From positions 1 through 64,000 of the forward strand of contig NZ_SZQJ01000009.1 in the NCBI RefSeq assembly GCF_013369335.1: DNA of 64,000 nt, given 5' to 3'. This DNA comes from Vibrio sp. JPW-9-11-11 (GTDB lineage: Bacteria > Pseudomonadota > Gammaproteobacteria > Enterobacterales > Vibrionaceae). Position numbers and translations under genes: made by a program. This document shows positions 16,854 through 26,508 of this stretch, one piece after another; the first letter of the stretch is position 1, and each line of letters begins with the position of its first letter. A model generated the notes under the pieces. That model saw nothing but the letters and a program-made list of their open reading frames with translations. It ran no database searches and had not been told where the DNA came from.

Positions 16854-17321
16854 ATGGACTTAAGTGTTGGGCAAGTGGCTAAGCGTGCAGGTGTAAAAGT
16901 GTCTGCGCTGCATTTCTATGAACAGAAAGGTTTGATACATAGCTGGCGCAATCAGGGCAATCAGCGTCGCTATGATCGTAGCGTATTGAGACGAATTGCG
17001 GTGATAAAAGCGGCGAAAGAGGTCGGGCTTACACTGGAGGAGATCGTGCAATCGTTAGCCCATTTGCCCAAGCATCAAGCGCCGAATCGCCGCGAATGGG
17101 AGCAGATGGCGTCTGGTTGGAAGCAGATGCTCGAACATCGAATCCAACAGTTAAAAGCACTGCAACAAGATTTGGGGGGATGCATTGGTTGTGGTTGCTT
17201 ATCGATGGAATCGTGCGCAATTTACAACCCAAAAGACATTCGTGCTGAAACCTATCAAGGAAAAACGTTACTCAGTCACCCCGAAGAGTGGTTACAAGGA
17301 CAGAGCGAACCCGAGCAATAA
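16854..17321 (+). CDS. soxR: Redox-sensing MerR-family regulator SoxR
   Basis: A 155-residue regulator. The N-terminal winged helix starts LSVGQVAKRAGVKVSALHFYE, a coiled dimerisation helix follows at about 80-108, and the [2Fe-2S] ligands are in CIGCGCLSMESC (Cys110, 113, 115, 121), the specific signature of SoxR. Oxidation of the cluster by redox-cycling compounds turns it into an activator. The ATG at 16854 follows GAGGGATTGAG. It is divergent from the MFS exporter, with a SoxR box between. Its 3' end overlaps the convergent AEC transporter gene by 30 bases. No soxS is visible, as expected outside enterics. Confidence 0.96.
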   Translation: MDLSVGQVAKRAGVKVSALHFYEQKGLIHSWRNQGNQRRYDRSVLRRIAVIKAAKEVGLTLEEIVQSLAHLPKHQAPNRREWEQMASGWKQMLEHRIQQLKALQQDLGGCIGCGCLSMESCAIYNPKDIRAETYQGKTLLSHPEEWLQGQSEPEQ

Positions 17322-18167
17322 TGGTAAAGTCACAATACTAAAAAAGTTGCCAAACAAGACCATGGAGGCCACTTTGGCCGGCTCGATGTGTAAGCGCTCG
17401 GCAAACAAATAGTTCATCACGGCAGGGGGAAGCATAGTGAATAAAACCATCATTTGTAGCTGCATCGTAGGTAAAGGGATAAACCAATAGATGACGGCAA
17501 ATGCTATCGCTCCGGTAAACAATGATTGTAACGTGCAAAGTACCCCTATTTTGAGGCCGCTCAAACGCATGTGACACATCTGCGCGCCGAGTGACAGCAA
17601 CATGACAGGCACGGCCGCTTGACCAAGCAAAGCGGTCGCTTCATAAAGTGGGGACCATACCTGGGTGCCTGAAAGGTTAAGCATCAGCGCAGCCGCAGCG
17701 GCTAAGAAAATAGGCATCTTGATAATCTGTTTGAATGGGTTTCCTTCACTCAGCAATGCTAAGCCCAAACTGATATGAACACAGGCCGAAACCACAAACA
17801 ACAAAACCGCAGAAGCTAAGGCGCTGTCGCCAAAGGTATAGGTAAAAAGAGGAATGGCGAGGTTGCCGCTATTGCGAAACATGTGCGGAGGTGCCCAAGC
17901 TTTGAAATTCAACCCTGACAGACGGCAGATAGGGATCATCACCACTCCTGGCAGCAAGACCGCGACGAGCGAGGCGCTGAGGAGAGGAACCTGGTCAAGA
18001 TCGAGTGGCATGGCGACAAGAGACGAAAATACCAACGCAGGGGTAAAGGTATCCATATTGATACGATTAATTGGGCGAAAATCTGGCTTTAGCCACTTAC
18101 CTACCGAAAAACCGACTAACACCAGTGCAAACACTGGAAACAGTATCCCTACGACTTGCTCTAACAT
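17292..18167 (-). CDS. AEC-family auxin-efflux-type transporter
   Basis: A 291-residue membrane protein with about ten hydrophobic spans. The start FPVFALVLVGFSVGKWLKP, FRNSGNLAIPLF in the middle (the conserved N-x-G-N-x-x-I/L-P) and MLPPAVMNYLFAERLHIEP near the end are typical of the AEC (auxin efflux carrier) family, which moves carboxylates and other small acids. Convergent with soxR and overlapping its coding end by 30 bases. Substrate unknown. Confidence 0.9.
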   Translation of the reverse strand: MLEQVVGILFPVFALVLVGFSVGKWLKPDFRPINRINMDTFTPALVFSSLVAMPLDLDQVPLLSASLVAVLLPGVVMIPICRLSGLNFKAWAPPHMFRNSGNLAIPLFTYTFGDSALASAVLLFVVSACVHISLGLALLSEGNPFKQIIKMPIFLAAAAALMLNLSGTQVWSPLYEATALLGQAAVPVMLLSLGAQMCHMRLSGLKIGVLCTLQSLFTGAIAFAVIYWFIPLPTMQLQMMVLFTMLPPAVMNYLFAERLHIEPAKVASMVLFGNFFSIVTLPLLLGFALSL

Positions 18168-18279
18168 GTCTCTTCCTGAGGCTGCGTTTAACTCTGTCGT
18201 TCAAACTACCTGATTTGTCAGTAATAAAACAGAAAAAATGCCTAAATGCTGCGTTAAAGCCTCAGTAAGCTGCTCATCG

Positions 18280-18585
18280 TCAATAGTACTGATTATCGTG
18301 CAGCGGGACTTCGAGTTGGTTACTTTGTTGACGTATCGGCGTACCAATCATTTCATCGTAGGCGCTCTGATGACGTAACACTTGAGCTTTGGCTTTGATA
18401 CGGCTGCACTGGCGTTGAAGGTCGACTATGGAGTGGGTGCGCAGAAACTGACCTTGGTCATCGATGATATAGAACTCTTCCCCATCGACCACCACTGAAG
18501 CGTGATAGAGCGCCATATCCAGTGAGTGAATGACAAGCTTATCGACATAGAAAAACTTTTCTAACTTACTGAGTGCCAGTTTCAT
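18280..18585 (-). CDS. DUF6482-like small protein
   Basis: A 101-residue protein beginning [51 protein letters not shown] is characteristic of a short gammaproteobacterial family (DUF6482) with no known function. It is soluble, with no signal peptide. It diverges from the photolyase gene 70 bases away. Confidence 0.75.
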   Translation of the reverse strand: MKLALSKLEKFFYVDKLVIHSLDMALYHASVVVDGEEFYIIDDQGQFLRTHSIVDLQRQCSRIKAKAQVLRHQSAYDEMIGTPIRQQSNQLEVPLHDNQYY

Positions 18586-18655
18586 GCCTAATCCCTTATT
18601 GCTGTTGATGCCTAGGTACGTTTTTTACGTATCTATGGCTGTTACGGGGAGTACG

Positions 18656-20119
18656 ATGAAAAAGATTAACTTAGTTTGGTTTAAACGTGACCTACGCCTG
18701 ACGGATCACCTACCTTTGCAGCTCGCGCTTGAAAGCGATACACCTTGTGCGCTGTTTTATCTGTTTGAGCCGAGTTTGATGGCCAACCCACACTATGACG
18801 AGCGGCACTGGCGCTTTGTTTATCAGTCTTTGCAAGACATCAATTCGCAGCTGAAACCTTTTGGCCACCAAGTTTTGATGGTCGAAAGCGAGGCGATTGA
18901 ATTTTTCGAGGCTGTCGCTAAACACTACCGCATCGAGACTTTATACTCGCATCAAGAGGTAGGGTTACAAATCACTTTTGAACGCGACAAGCGAGTGGGG
19001 CAATATTGTCGAGACAGAGGCATCACGTGGCGAGAAACGCCTTCTGGAGCCGTGAACCGTGGTGCGAAGAGTCGTGAGCAATGGGACAGCCATTGGCAAA
19101 AAGTGATGAGGGCGCCTTTAGCAACGCCAGTACTGGATGGCAGAAGGATGTTGTCGCTTGACGCCACATCGCTAGATCTAGGCCAACAGGTTGCTAGCGC
19201 TTGGCGTGAGAAACGAGCAGGCATGCAAACAGGAGGCCCGTCATTAGCTTGGCGAACGTTAGATGACTTTTTTCAGCGCCGAGGACGAGGATACTATCGC
19301 TCGATTTCTAGCCCCAGTTTGGCGCGCAGTGCCTGTAGTCGAATGTCACCTTATCTTGCTTGGGGCAATATCTCGCTAAGGGAAATGTATCAGTCATTAC
19401 TCAGTCATTGGTCTCAACCCGGCTGGCGACGCAGTTTATCGGCACTTTCATCACGCCTACATTGGCACTGTCATTTTATCCAAAAGTTTGAGTCTCAGCA
19501 TGAGATGGAAGTGAGATGCGTTAACCTGGCGTATGAGCCATTGCTTGCCCGAGGTTGCCGACAAAACAGCCATGATCTACAAGCATGGATGCAAGGCAAA
19601 ACGGGCGTTCCCTTGGTGGATGCCTGTATGCGTTGCTTAGTACACACCGGGTATCTCAACTTTCGTATGCGAGCCATGCTAGTCAGTTTTTTAACTCACC
19701 ACTTGGCGATAGATTGGCGTCATGGCGTGCACCACTTAGCGCGTCTTTTTCTCGACTTCGAGCCTGGAATACACTATGCCCAATTCCAAATGCAAGCCGG
19801 GGTGACGGGTATCAATACCATTCGTATTTACAACCCTGTTAAACAAGCTCAAGAGCATGATAGCGATGGCGCATTTATCTATCGTTGGCTGCCTGAGCTC
19901 AAGTCGGTGCCCGTCCCATTGCTGTTTTCTCCATGGCAGATGACGTCCATGGAAGCGATCTTGTATCAACTGGATCCAGAGAGTTGCTATTTACAGCCGA
20001 TTGTTGACGTTGAGCAGAGTGGTCGAGAAGCAAGAGATCGTTTGTGGACATGGAAAAAGCGCACCGATGTGCAAGCCGCGGCGCAGAAGGTGTTAGCTAC
20101 CCATGTGCGAAATGAATGA
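18656..20119 (+). CDS. Cryptochrome/photolyase family protein
   Basis: A 487-residue flavoprotein. The N-terminal Rossmann domain begins [17 protein letters not shown], the antenna-binding photolyase domain. The C-terminal FAD domain contains [46 protein letters not shown] and [29 protein letters not shown], the FAD-binding core. It uses blue light to repair UV photoproducts or acts as a cryptochrome; subclass is not clear. Start at 18656, with GGGGAG upstream, preferred to an in-frame ATG at 18584. TACGT-N5-ACGTA (18617-18631) in the leader could be a regulator site. Neighbours are oxidative-damage genes. Confidence 0.9.
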   Translation: MKKINLVWFKRDLRLTDHLPLQLALESDTPCALFYLFEPSLMANPHYDERHWRFVYQSLQDINSQLKPFGHQVLMVESEAIEFFEAVAKHYRIETLYSHQEVGLQITFERDKRVGQYCRDRGITWRETPSGAVNRGAKSREQWDSHWQKVMRAPLATPVLDGRRMLSLDATSLDLGQQVASAWREKRAGMQTGGPSLAWRTLDDFFQRRGRGYYRSISSPSLARSACSRMSPYLAWGNISLREMYQSLLSHWSQPGWRRSLSALSSRLHWHCHFIQKFESQHEMEVRCVNLAYEPLLARGCRQNSHDLQAWMQGKTGVPLVDACMRCLVHTGYLNFRMRAMLVSFLTHHLAIDWRHGVHHLARLFLDFEPGIHYAQFQMQAGVTGINTIRIYNPVKQAQEHDSDGAFIYRWLPELKSVPVPLLFSPWQMTSMEAILYQLDPESCYLQPIVDVEQSGREARDRLWTWKKRTDVQAAAQKVLATHVRNE

Positions 20120-20204
20120 TCTATTTTGAAACTGACTGCGTAACAGCTCTACGAAGCAACAATAATGCTAACTGGAGCTAGGCTCCTCACTTAAGGATGG
20201 ACTC

Positions 20205-20702
20205 ATGGTTAAATACACACTTTCAATTGCCCTCGCGCTGGTCGCACTGTTTACTTACATTTTGCCCGCGCAAGCTCACAATCACGGAATGAAGGCAGAC
20301 ATCGTTGACGTTGCCGTGGAAAATGGATCGTTCAACACGCTCGTGGCGGCGGTGAAAGCGGCCGGTCTCGTGGATACTCTTAAAGGCGAAGGTCCGTTCA
20401 CCGTTTTCGCTCCGACTGACGAAGCTTTCGCCAAGCTACCGGAAGGCACCGTCGAATCTCTGCTTTTACCAGAGAATAAAGATAAGTTGGTCGCGGTACT
20501 TACTTACCATGTTGTTGCGGGTAAAGTGATGGCGGCCGATGTTGTGAAGCTCGACAAAGCAACCACAGTTCAAGGCCAAGATGTGATGGTTAAAACCATG
20601 GGCGGTAGCGTGATGGTCGACAATGCCAACGTTGTGGCGACCGATGTGAAAGCGAGCAACGGCGTGATTCATGTCATTGACCAAGTAATTCTCCCTAAGT
20701 AG
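20205..20702 (+). CDS. Secreted fasciclin-domain protein
   Basis: A 165-residue protein with an N-terminal signal peptide ([19 protein letters not shown], cleavage near residue 24). The rest is one FAS1 domain: [33 protein letters not shown] is the H1 box, [11 protein letters not shown] the central YH motif, and [14 protein letters not shown] the H2 box. FAS1 proteins mediate adhesion and, in several bacteria, sit near light- or oxidative-stress genes, as here. TAAGGA precedes the ATG. Confidence 0.93.
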   Translation: MVKYTLSIALALVALFTYILPAQAHNHGMKADIVDVAVENGSFNTLVAAVKAAGLVDTLKGEGPFTVFAPTDEAFAKLPEGTVESLLLPENKDKLVAVLTYHVVAGKVMAADVVKLDKATTVQGQDVMVKTMGGSVMVDNANVVATDVKASNGVIHVIDQVILPK

Positions 20703-20727
20703 CGACCACCCAACGCTACGTTCCCCT

Positions 20728-20754
20728 GGGCAAAGCCACGCTTTGCCCTTTCTT
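20728..20754 (+). terminator. Terminator after the fasciclin gene
   Basis: Stem GGGCAAAG / CTTTGCCC with a short loop, followed by TTTCTT. It separates the fasciclin gene from the flavin reductase gene. Confidence 0.75.
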
Positions 20755-20762
20755 ATATTCGT

Positions 20763-21464
20763 ATGGTGCCAATAATGCAGCAACAAACTTTGAACGCCCA
20801 GCAGATCGCACAGATGGAAAATCGTTATAGAGCACGGTTGGTCAATAGTTTAAGTGGTTTCAAAAGTGCAAACTTAGTCGGCACGGTCGATGCCAAAGGA
20901 CAAGCAAACCTTGCCATTGTTAGCTCTGTGACCCATATTGGTTCGAATCCGCCCTTGCTCAGCTTTATTAGCCGTCCTAACTCGGTAGAGCGTCACACTT
21001 TAGAAAACATTCTTGAAACAGGCGTGTTTAGCTTAAATTCGGTTGAAGCTGACTTCGCGTCTCTGGCCCACCAAACGTCTGCGCGTTATCCGAAATATCA
21101 AAGCGAGTTTGATGCGGTGGGTTTGACACCCCAGTACCAATCTGGCTTTGCTGCGCCGTTTGTATTAGAGAGTAACGTCAACATTGGCCTAAACCTCAAA
21201 GAGCACCACACCATCAAAGCAAACAATACCGAAATGGTGATAGGCCAAGTGGAACATATCCAATTACCGACTGAGATCATTCAGGCAGATGGTTATCTCG
21301 ACATTGAGTCGATGGAATGGGTCACCGTCAGTGGCCTAGACAGCTATCACGTGACTCAGCGCTTGTTTCGCTTGCAGTACGCCAAACCGGATAAGGCTCT
21401 AAGGCCACTCTCTGTCTCTGGTGATAACAGCGAGTGGCCAAGCCGAGTGGATGAGCTGTGTTAA
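20763..21464 (+). CDS. Flavin reductase-like (FMN-binding split-barrel) protein
   Basis: A 233-residue protein. LVNSLSGFKSANLVGTVDAKGQANLAIVSSVTHIGSNPPLLSFISRP is the FMN-binding split barrel of the flavin reductase-like family. Such proteins reduce flavin with NAD(P)H or hold FMN in an oxidoreductase; the reaction here is not known. The first ATG (20763) sits just after the terminator; a second in-frame ATG at 20775 starts MQQQTLN and is equally plausible. It is near photolyase and MsrA genes. Confidence 0.85.
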   Translation: MVPIMQQQTLNAQQIAQMENRYRARLVNSLSGFKSANLVGTVDAKGQANLAIVSSVTHIGSNPPLLSFISRPNSVERHTLENILETGVFSLNSVEADFASLAHQTSARYPKYQSEFDAVGLTPQYQSGFAAPFVLESNVNIGLNLKEHHTIKANNTEMVIGQVEHIQLPTEIIQADGYLDIESMEWVTVSGLDSYHVTQRLFRLQYAKPDKALRPLSVSGDNSEWPSRVDELC

Positions 21465-21500
21465 CTTCCGAAAGCTGAGGAAGGCGCTGTCGAGACAGGG

Positions 21501-21977
21501 TTAGACTTGACGGTACTTCCGCAGTAGGTCGAGTGGTATGTGGCAGTAGTCGTCAGGAAAACGGGTCAATCTGTCTTGGTGCTCAGGATCGCTCGTCACG
21601 TAGTTGGTGAGAGGTAACACCTCAACCGCGATTTTATCCGCGTCAGGTCTTGCGCTCAAATGACGACGCGCGGTGTTCAAATGGCTCGGGTCGCGGCTGT
21701 AAATGCCGGTACGATATTTGGCCCCCATATCAGCGCCTTGTCGATTCACGCTGTATGGATCGATGATTTCAAACAGATGATCAATGAGTTGTTCGAGTGT
21801 AATTTGGCTTTCATCGAAGCGGGTTTTTACGCATTCGGCATAACCATCATATTCGCCTTTCGTGGTGTGACTGCTGCCATTGGCACGTCCAGCTTCAGTC
21901 TCAATAACACCGGGTAGGTGGCGGAAAAACTCTTGAACGCCCCACAGGCACCCGCCTGCAAAATAGACCTCTTGCAC
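21501..21977 (-). CDS. msrA: Peptide-methionine (S)-S-oxide reductase MsrA
   Basis: A 158-residue enzyme that reduces methionine-S-sulfoxide. The catalytic motif is GGCLWGVQEFF with Cys10; most MsrA have GCFWG, so the Phe is Leu here. EAGRANGSS, YDGYAECVKT, DPYSVNRQGADMGAKYRTGIY are the other conserved blocks. It is convergent with the flavin reductase gene. It may be a second MsrA beside a housekeeping one, which cannot be judged here. Confidence 0.9.
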   Translation of the reverse strand: MQEVYFAGGCLWGVQEFFRHLPGVIETEAGRANGSSHTTKGEYDGYAECVKTRFDESQITLEQLIDHLFEIIDPYSVNRQGADMGAKYRTGIYSRDPSHLNTARRHLSARPDADKIAVEVLPLTNYVTSDPEHQDRLTRFPDDYCHIPLDLLRKYRQV

Positions 21978-22246
21978 TCATTTACTCCTTGAGCTCTCTC
22001 ATTTCTGCAGAGCAGTGTGCCTGTAAATAGACCGTGAGTCTAGTTGTGGTTTTTAAGCCAGCGTGTGGCCTAAATGACGGTTATTGCCGTAACAATAAAT
22101 AGAAAATATTCATTAATCACAGCCAATTAGGGGGTTCGCCTCCGCAATCTTGCTTATTTAAGAGGACATTCTGTTGGTCAATCTATTTGCATCCCTGTTC
22201 GACCATGTCGTCAAACGGGCTAACATTTCACGGCGCCAGTCTCGCT

Positions 22247-22405
22247 ATGCCAAGTAACATTAAAAAACAGCACCTCCCTGTAAAGGTATGTGCGGCGTGC
22301 CAGCGCCCATTTACTTGGAGAAAAAAGTGGCAAAAGTGTTGGCACGAGGTCAAATATTGCTCTAAACGCTGTCGTGGTCTGCGCCAAGGAGTATCACCAC
22401 GGTAG
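22247..22405 (+). CDS. DUF2256 small zinc-ribbon-like protein
   Basis: A 52-residue protein beginning [49 protein letters not shown] carries C-x2-C and C-x3-C pairs typical of DUF2256, probably a small metal-binding protein. DUF2256 genes are frequently found next to photolyase/cryptochrome genes, which fits here. An in-frame ATG at 22187 or 22205 would add residues not usual in the family. It overlaps the end of the convergent SDR gene by 12 bases. Confidence 0.85.
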   Translation: MPSNIKKQHLPVKVCAACQRPFTWRKKWQKCWHEVKYCSKRCRGLRQGVSPR

Positions 22406-23104
22406 CGCTTCGCCACTGTAACTATAAAAAAGACCGCTGTCGTCGGGCGTACTGCGCTCGATGATAGCCAGTAAGTCTTGGGCGACATTTCCCGGCGTAA
22501 ACAGCTTGCCAGTGGGGACATTGGTCTGGAAAGGTTTGGATAATGCCGTATCCGTTGTCCCAGGGTGTAAGGCCAGTATCACTCCCTTTCTAAGGGTTCG
22601 GTGCCACTCTATTGAAATCGTTTTGATAAGCATATTAAGTGCGGCTTTCGATGCGCGATAGCTATACCAACCTCCGAGACGATTGTCACTGATGCTACCC
22701 ACTTTAGCGGACAAACTGGCAAACTTAGGCGCTGCGCTTTTTTTGAGCGGGGCGGAAAAGTGCTTGGCGAGTAACAGGGTCGGCAGGGTGTTGCGGCTGA
22801 TATTGTGGTAAAAGAAGTTCGCGTCGACACTGTTGAGGTTTTTCTCGGGGCCTTGTTCCTCATTATGAAGAAAGCCAACGCAGTTGATCACCCAGTCCAG
22901 TTGCGCAAAATGTTGGCTCAAGTTTTTGATGTCAGCTTCACAGCTTGCATCAAACTGGTGCCATGTTGGGTTCATCTCGTTAGATGCAGGCGGTGGCGTA
23001 GTAAAATAGGTGGCGTGTAGTTCAGCGTTGGGATAGCGCTGTTGGCAATGTTTTAGTATGGCCGCGCCTATCCCACCGCTGGCGCCGATAATTAGAATCT
23101 TCAT
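22394..23104 (-). CDS. Short-chain dehydrogenase/reductase (C-factor-like)
   Basis: A 236-residue SDR beginning [20 protein letters not shown], with the GASGGIG NAD(P)-binding motif (residues 7-13). The catalytic YxxxK is [11 protein letters not shown] (Y-R-A-S-K), with an upstream Ser in [15 protein letters not shown]. Members of this subgroup are grouped with C-factor of myxobacteria and are often near photolyase genes. Start chosen at 23104 because the fold begins there. Substrate unknown. Confidence 0.88.
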   Translation of the reverse strand: MKILIIGASGGIGAAILKHCQQRYPNAELHATYFTTPPPASNEMNPTWHQFDASCEADIKNLSQHFAQLDWVINCVGFLHNEEQGPEKNLNSVDANFFYHNISRNTLPTLLLAKHFSAPLKKSAAPKFASLSAKVGSISDNRLGGWYSYRASKAALNMLIKTISIEWHRTLRKGVILALHPGTTDTALSKPFQTNVPTGKLFTPGNVAQDLLAIIERSTPDDSGLFYSYSGEALPW

Positions 23105-23332
23105 ACTCGGTCTCATTCTTCTTTGATAGCCTGTCGTTGTGAACACTCATTATTGTGATTAGGTACGTAAAAATGGGGCAGACTCACTAATACGACCAAA
23201 ACAATGTGATCTATCGCAAAATTATCACGGTTAGTCTTATTCATTGTGCGAGCAAAACGTCGATTTATGCATGAACAACGAATAGTGGTCTAAATTAATA
23301 TGAGATAGGTTTCTTATTTTTAGGCGCGTTGA

Positions 23333-24328
23333 ATGCAGGCTTGGTCAAAAAAACATTGGGTTTCAGGGATGGTCATCCTCGCGTTGACTGTCTCTGCTCT
23401 GTTGTTCTACCAGCAAAAAACGCGTTCGCAGGGGCCAGTCGAGAAAACCAAAATCGGGGTGTCTTTAACCCCTCTATCGGCGCCTTTTTTCGTCGCAGAT
23501 CAAATGGGGCTGTTTAAACAGTTTGGTCTTAATGTAACGCTAGTGCCTTGCTCAAGTGGTGTGAGTTGCGCGGATTTAATGCTGAGTAGCGATGTTGATT
23601 ATGCCACTGCGTCTGAATCCGTGGTGATGTTCAAAAGCTTTCAACGTGACGATATTCTGCTGTTGGCCAGTTTTGTTGAGTCAGATAACGATCTTAAATT
23701 GCTCAGTTTGGTGCCTTCGAAGATTACGCATGTAGCGCAGTTGGAAGGCAAGCGAGTTGGGTTGATTAAAGGGTCGGCCAGCGAGTTCTATTTCGATTCC
23801 GTACTGATCGGCAGTAATTTGCGCAACTTGAAGGTAGAGAAAGTCTACTTGCAAACCAAAGAGCTGGTGCCAGCGCTTTTATCTTATAAGGTCGATGCGA
23901 TTTCTGCATGGGAGCCGATGGGCTTCCAAGTCGATTTGCTTTCAGTGGCAAAAGTGAACAACTTGGGTATCGATGGGGTTTATCAACTCTCGTTTAACCT
24001 CATTTCACGACCCTCGCACATCGAGTTTGCTGGTGAAGAACCGACTTACTTGTTGCAAGCACTGCAAGTGGCGATTGATTGGATAAAAACACACCCCGAT
24101 CAAGCCATGACCTTACTGTCACAACGACTCGACGTTCCTGTCGAGCAAATTGATTGGTCGTGGGACGACTATGTATTTCGTTTGTCTCTTGGGAACTCAC
24201 TGTTGTCAAACCTCCAACTTCAAGCACGATGGGCGATAGACAGTGGCCTGGTCACTAGATCGCCACCAGACTTTAGGCGAGTATTCTACTCTCACCCTTA
24301 TCAACAAATGTTGGCAGAAAGGAACTAA
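23333..24328 (+). CDS. Periplasmic substrate-binding protein, NMT1/SsuA-like
   Basis: A 331-residue protein. A single N-terminal hydrophobic helix (MVILALTVSALLFY) looks like a signal anchor. The mature domain is a two-lobed NMT1/SsuA-like binding fold: KIGVSLTPLSAPFFVADQMGLFKQFGLNVTLVPC, ATASESVVMFKS, LEGKRVGLIKGSASEFYFDSVL, ISAWEPMGFQVDLL. Relatives bind sulfonates, thiamin precursors or nitrate for ABC importers. No ABC permease or ATPase genes are near. Instead a diguanylate cyclase gene starts 4 bases later, suggesting a sensing rather than transport role. Confidence 0.88.
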   Translation: MQAWSKKHWVSGMVILALTVSALLFYQQKTRSQGPVEKTKIGVSLTPLSAPFFVADQMGLFKQFGLNVTLVPCSSGVSCADLMLSSDVDYATASESVVMFKSFQRDDILLLASFVESDNDLKLLSLVPSKITHVAQLEGKRVGLIKGSASEFYFDSVLIGSNLRNLKVEKVYLQTKELVPALLSYKVDAISAWEPMGFQVDLLSVAKVNNLGIDGVYQLSFNLISRPSHIEFAGEEPTYLLQALQVAIDWIKTHPDQAMTLLSQRLDVPVEQIDWSWDDYVFRLSLGNSLLSNLQLQARWAIDSGLVTRSPPDFRRVFYSHPYQQMLAERN

Positions 24329-24332
24329 CGTC

Positions 24333-25700
24333 ATGCTTGATTCGATGTTTAAGAAGATGTTCGTTCTATCCACTACCACTATGCTGTTGACCTTGTTTAT
24401 TGTGGTGTCGTTTACCAAAATTCACGCGGAGCATAAATCAACCAAGATAGAGCTTGATCAAGTGATAGACTTGCAATTGAGCGTGGACTTACTCCGCAGC
24501 CAATTGTGGGCGTTTATGCAATTTCGTGACAAACCAAGTTTAGAGCAAGTTGAAATGGCTCAAGCTGAGCTCGATACCAAGCTTACCGCCTACAAACATG
24601 ACGACATTCAGTTGGACAATCTTCAGCGCATGAATACTGGTTTGCTCAACCTGATTGAACAAGAAAAGTCACTGTTTCTCGTTCATCCCCAAGATATGAG
24701 CCCAGCGTTAGAAAGCGCGTTGGATACAAGAGGCTTATTGCAATCTCGCTACAATATGATTGTACAAAACATGACCGAAGAGCTGGCTTACATCCACAAA
24801 CAAGTACTCAACAATAACACCCACGGTCTCCAGCAGGTGATGCGCACGGCTGCAGTATGGTTGATCGCGTGTTCTCTGTTAGTCAGTGGTGTGGCTTGGT
24901 TAATTTTGTTTCGCTTCAAATCGGGCGCTGGAGCAATTAAACAAGCGATACTAAATCTCGCGAGTGGTCAGCTTGATACCAAAGTGGAAGAGGTTCAAAT
25001 GGACAGCGAGTTTAAGGTGATTTCGAGTTTCTTTAACCAGATGACGGTGTCACTGCGTCAATCGACGGTGACCAAGCAAGAGTTAGAGGAAGAAGTTAAG
25101 CGTCAAACTAAGCAGTTACAAAGTAAGCAAGAGCAACTGCTTTTTCTTTCCGAACATGATCCTTTGACCAATTTGATGAATCGCAGGGCATTTGATAAGC
25201 AGGTCGAGAGCGCACTGGTTAAAGCGAATCGCACCGAGCGTAAGTTGGCGATTATGTTTTTAGATCTCGATGGCTTTAAGCAAGTGAATGACACTTATGG
25301 CCACAATGCGGGTGATTTGGTACTGACCACAGTGGCAAGACGGTTGGAAGAGTGTATTCGAGAATCTGATTTTATCGGTCGTTTGGGCGGAGACGAGTTT
25401 GTCGTTTGCCTCGATTTGTTAACGAACTTCGATATTGTGGCGCGTAAGGTTGAGCAAATTCAACAGGCTATCCATCGGCCAATCCATTTTAATGATCGAA
25501 CCTTGCAAGTGAGTGTGAGTATTGGCGTGAGTTATTATCCGGATGACAGCAAGAACAAAGAGACGCTGATGAGCTTAGCCGACGAAGCCATGTACCGGAC
25601 CAAAGAACAACCGATTAAACAGACCAAAGGAAAGGGGGCCGGCGAGTCAACTACGAATGACATTAATGTTGTTAGCCTACACACCAGTAAACACTCATAG
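24333..25700 (+). CDS. Membrane diguanylate cyclase with HAMP
   Basis: A 455-residue protein. TM1 is about residues 10-30, a periplasmic helical domain follows, TM2 is about 172-193, then HAMP and a coiled coil, then GGDEF. The active site is intact (GGDEF at 352-356), and an allosteric I-site RxxD (RESD) lies exactly five residues before it, so product inhibition by c-di-GMP is likely. It should make c-di-GMP in response to a periplasmic signal. AAAGGAACTAACGTC precedes the ATG. The gene is coupled to the upstream binding-protein gene. Confidence 0.94.
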   Translation: MLDSMFKKMFVLSTTTMLLTLFIVVSFTKIHAEHKSTKIELDQVIDLQLSVDLLRSQLWAFMQFRDKPSLEQVEMAQAELDTKLTAYKHDDIQLDNLQRMNTGLLNLIEQEKSLFLVHPQDMSPALESALDTRGLLQSRYNMIVQNMTEELAYIHKQVLNNNTHGLQQVMRTAAVWLIACSLLVSGVAWLILFRFKSGAGAIKQAILNLASGQLDTKVEEVQMDSEFKVISSFFNQMTVSLRQSTVTKQELEEEVKRQTKQLQSKQEQLLFLSEHDPLTNLMNRRAFDKQVESALVKANRTERKLAIMFLDLDGFKQVNDTYGHNAGDLVLTTVARRLEECIRESDFIGRLGGDEFVVCLDLLTNFDIVARKVEQIQQAIHRPIHFNDRTLQVSVSIGVSYYPDDSKNKETLMSLADEAMYRTKEQPIKQTKGKGAGESTTNDINVVSLHTSKHS

Positions 25701-25852
25701 CCCAACTCAATCACAAAAGTGTAAATAATACTTAACACTGTTCATTATCAAGTTTTTGGCGACTCCTCTCGACATCAATATCAATAATCGACATCTTATG
25801 CGGGTTTGACCTGTGCCTATTTTGCGGGTCGTTAAGGGATAGGAAGCCTGAT

Positions 25853-26461
25853 ATGGATAAAGAACATAGTTTGCGCGAGAATTTACTCGCATTATTACTC
25901 GGGAGTGCCTTAGTGTCTCTCGGTGTTATCTTTTTTAACAAAGTGGGTTTGTTAACAGGTGGTACGGCTGGATTGGCGATTTTTCTTACCAAAGTCAGTG
26001 ATTTCAGTTTTGGCCAGATGTTTTTTGCCCTCAACTTACCTTTCTATATCTTATCAGTGATGAGAATGGGTTGGCGTTTTACTCTCAATACTTTTATCGC
26101 GGTATCGATTGTCTCGTTTGCCGTTGACCACCTTTATCATGTGATTGAAATTGCACGAATTGACCCCTTCTATGCCGCGTTACTTGGTGGTGGCATGATA
26201 GGCATTGGTATGCTTGTGATATTTCGTCATAAAATGAGTTTGGGTGGTTTTAATATTTTAGCGCTTTTTCTCCAAGAGCGTTTTGGTATCCGTGCGGGCA
26301 AAGTTCAGATGGCGCTTGATTGCACCATTGTTGTTTTGTCGCTATTTATCGTCGATATCTCGTTAATTTTGCTCTCGGTTATGGGAGCAGTGGCGACGAA
26401 TCTGATTTTGGCCATGAACCACAAGCCAGGCCGATATCAACCGCAACCGACCACTGCTTAG
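25853..26461 (+). CDS. YitT-family membrane protein
   Basis: A 202-residue protein with five or six hydrophobic segments. GLLTGGTAGLAIFLTK and LGGGMIGIGMLVIFRHKMSLGGFNILA are the conserved glycine-rich blocks of the YitT/DUF161 family. The common C-terminal cytoplasmic DUF2179 domain is absent, so this is the short form. Function is unknown in the family. It ends with a strong bidirectional terminator. Confidence 0.87.
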   Translation: MDKEHSLRENLLALLLGSALVSLGVIFFNKVGLLTGGTAGLAIFLTKVSDFSFGQMFFALNLPFYILSVMRMGWRFTLNTFIAVSIVSFAVDHLYHVIEIARIDPFYAALLGGGMIGIGMLVIFRHKMSLGGFNILALFLQERFGIRAGKVQMALDCTIVVLSLFIVDISLILLSVMGAVATNLILAMNHKPGRYQPQPTTA

Positions 26462-26475
26462 TAAAATATATAATC

Positions 26476-26508
26476 AAAGGCTTAGCCACTGTGGCTAAGC
26501 CTTTTTTT
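26476..26508. terminator. Bidirectional terminator
   Basis: Stem AAAGGCTTAGCCAC / GTGGCTAAGCCTTT with a minimal loop and seven T. It lies between convergent yitT-like and flavodoxin-fold genes and serves the plus strand best. Confidence 0.88.

Noticed and set aside
20938-20952. A GGTTCGAATCC tRNA T-arm-like word
   Set aside because: Lies inside the flavin reductase gene and no cloverleaf can be drawn around it.
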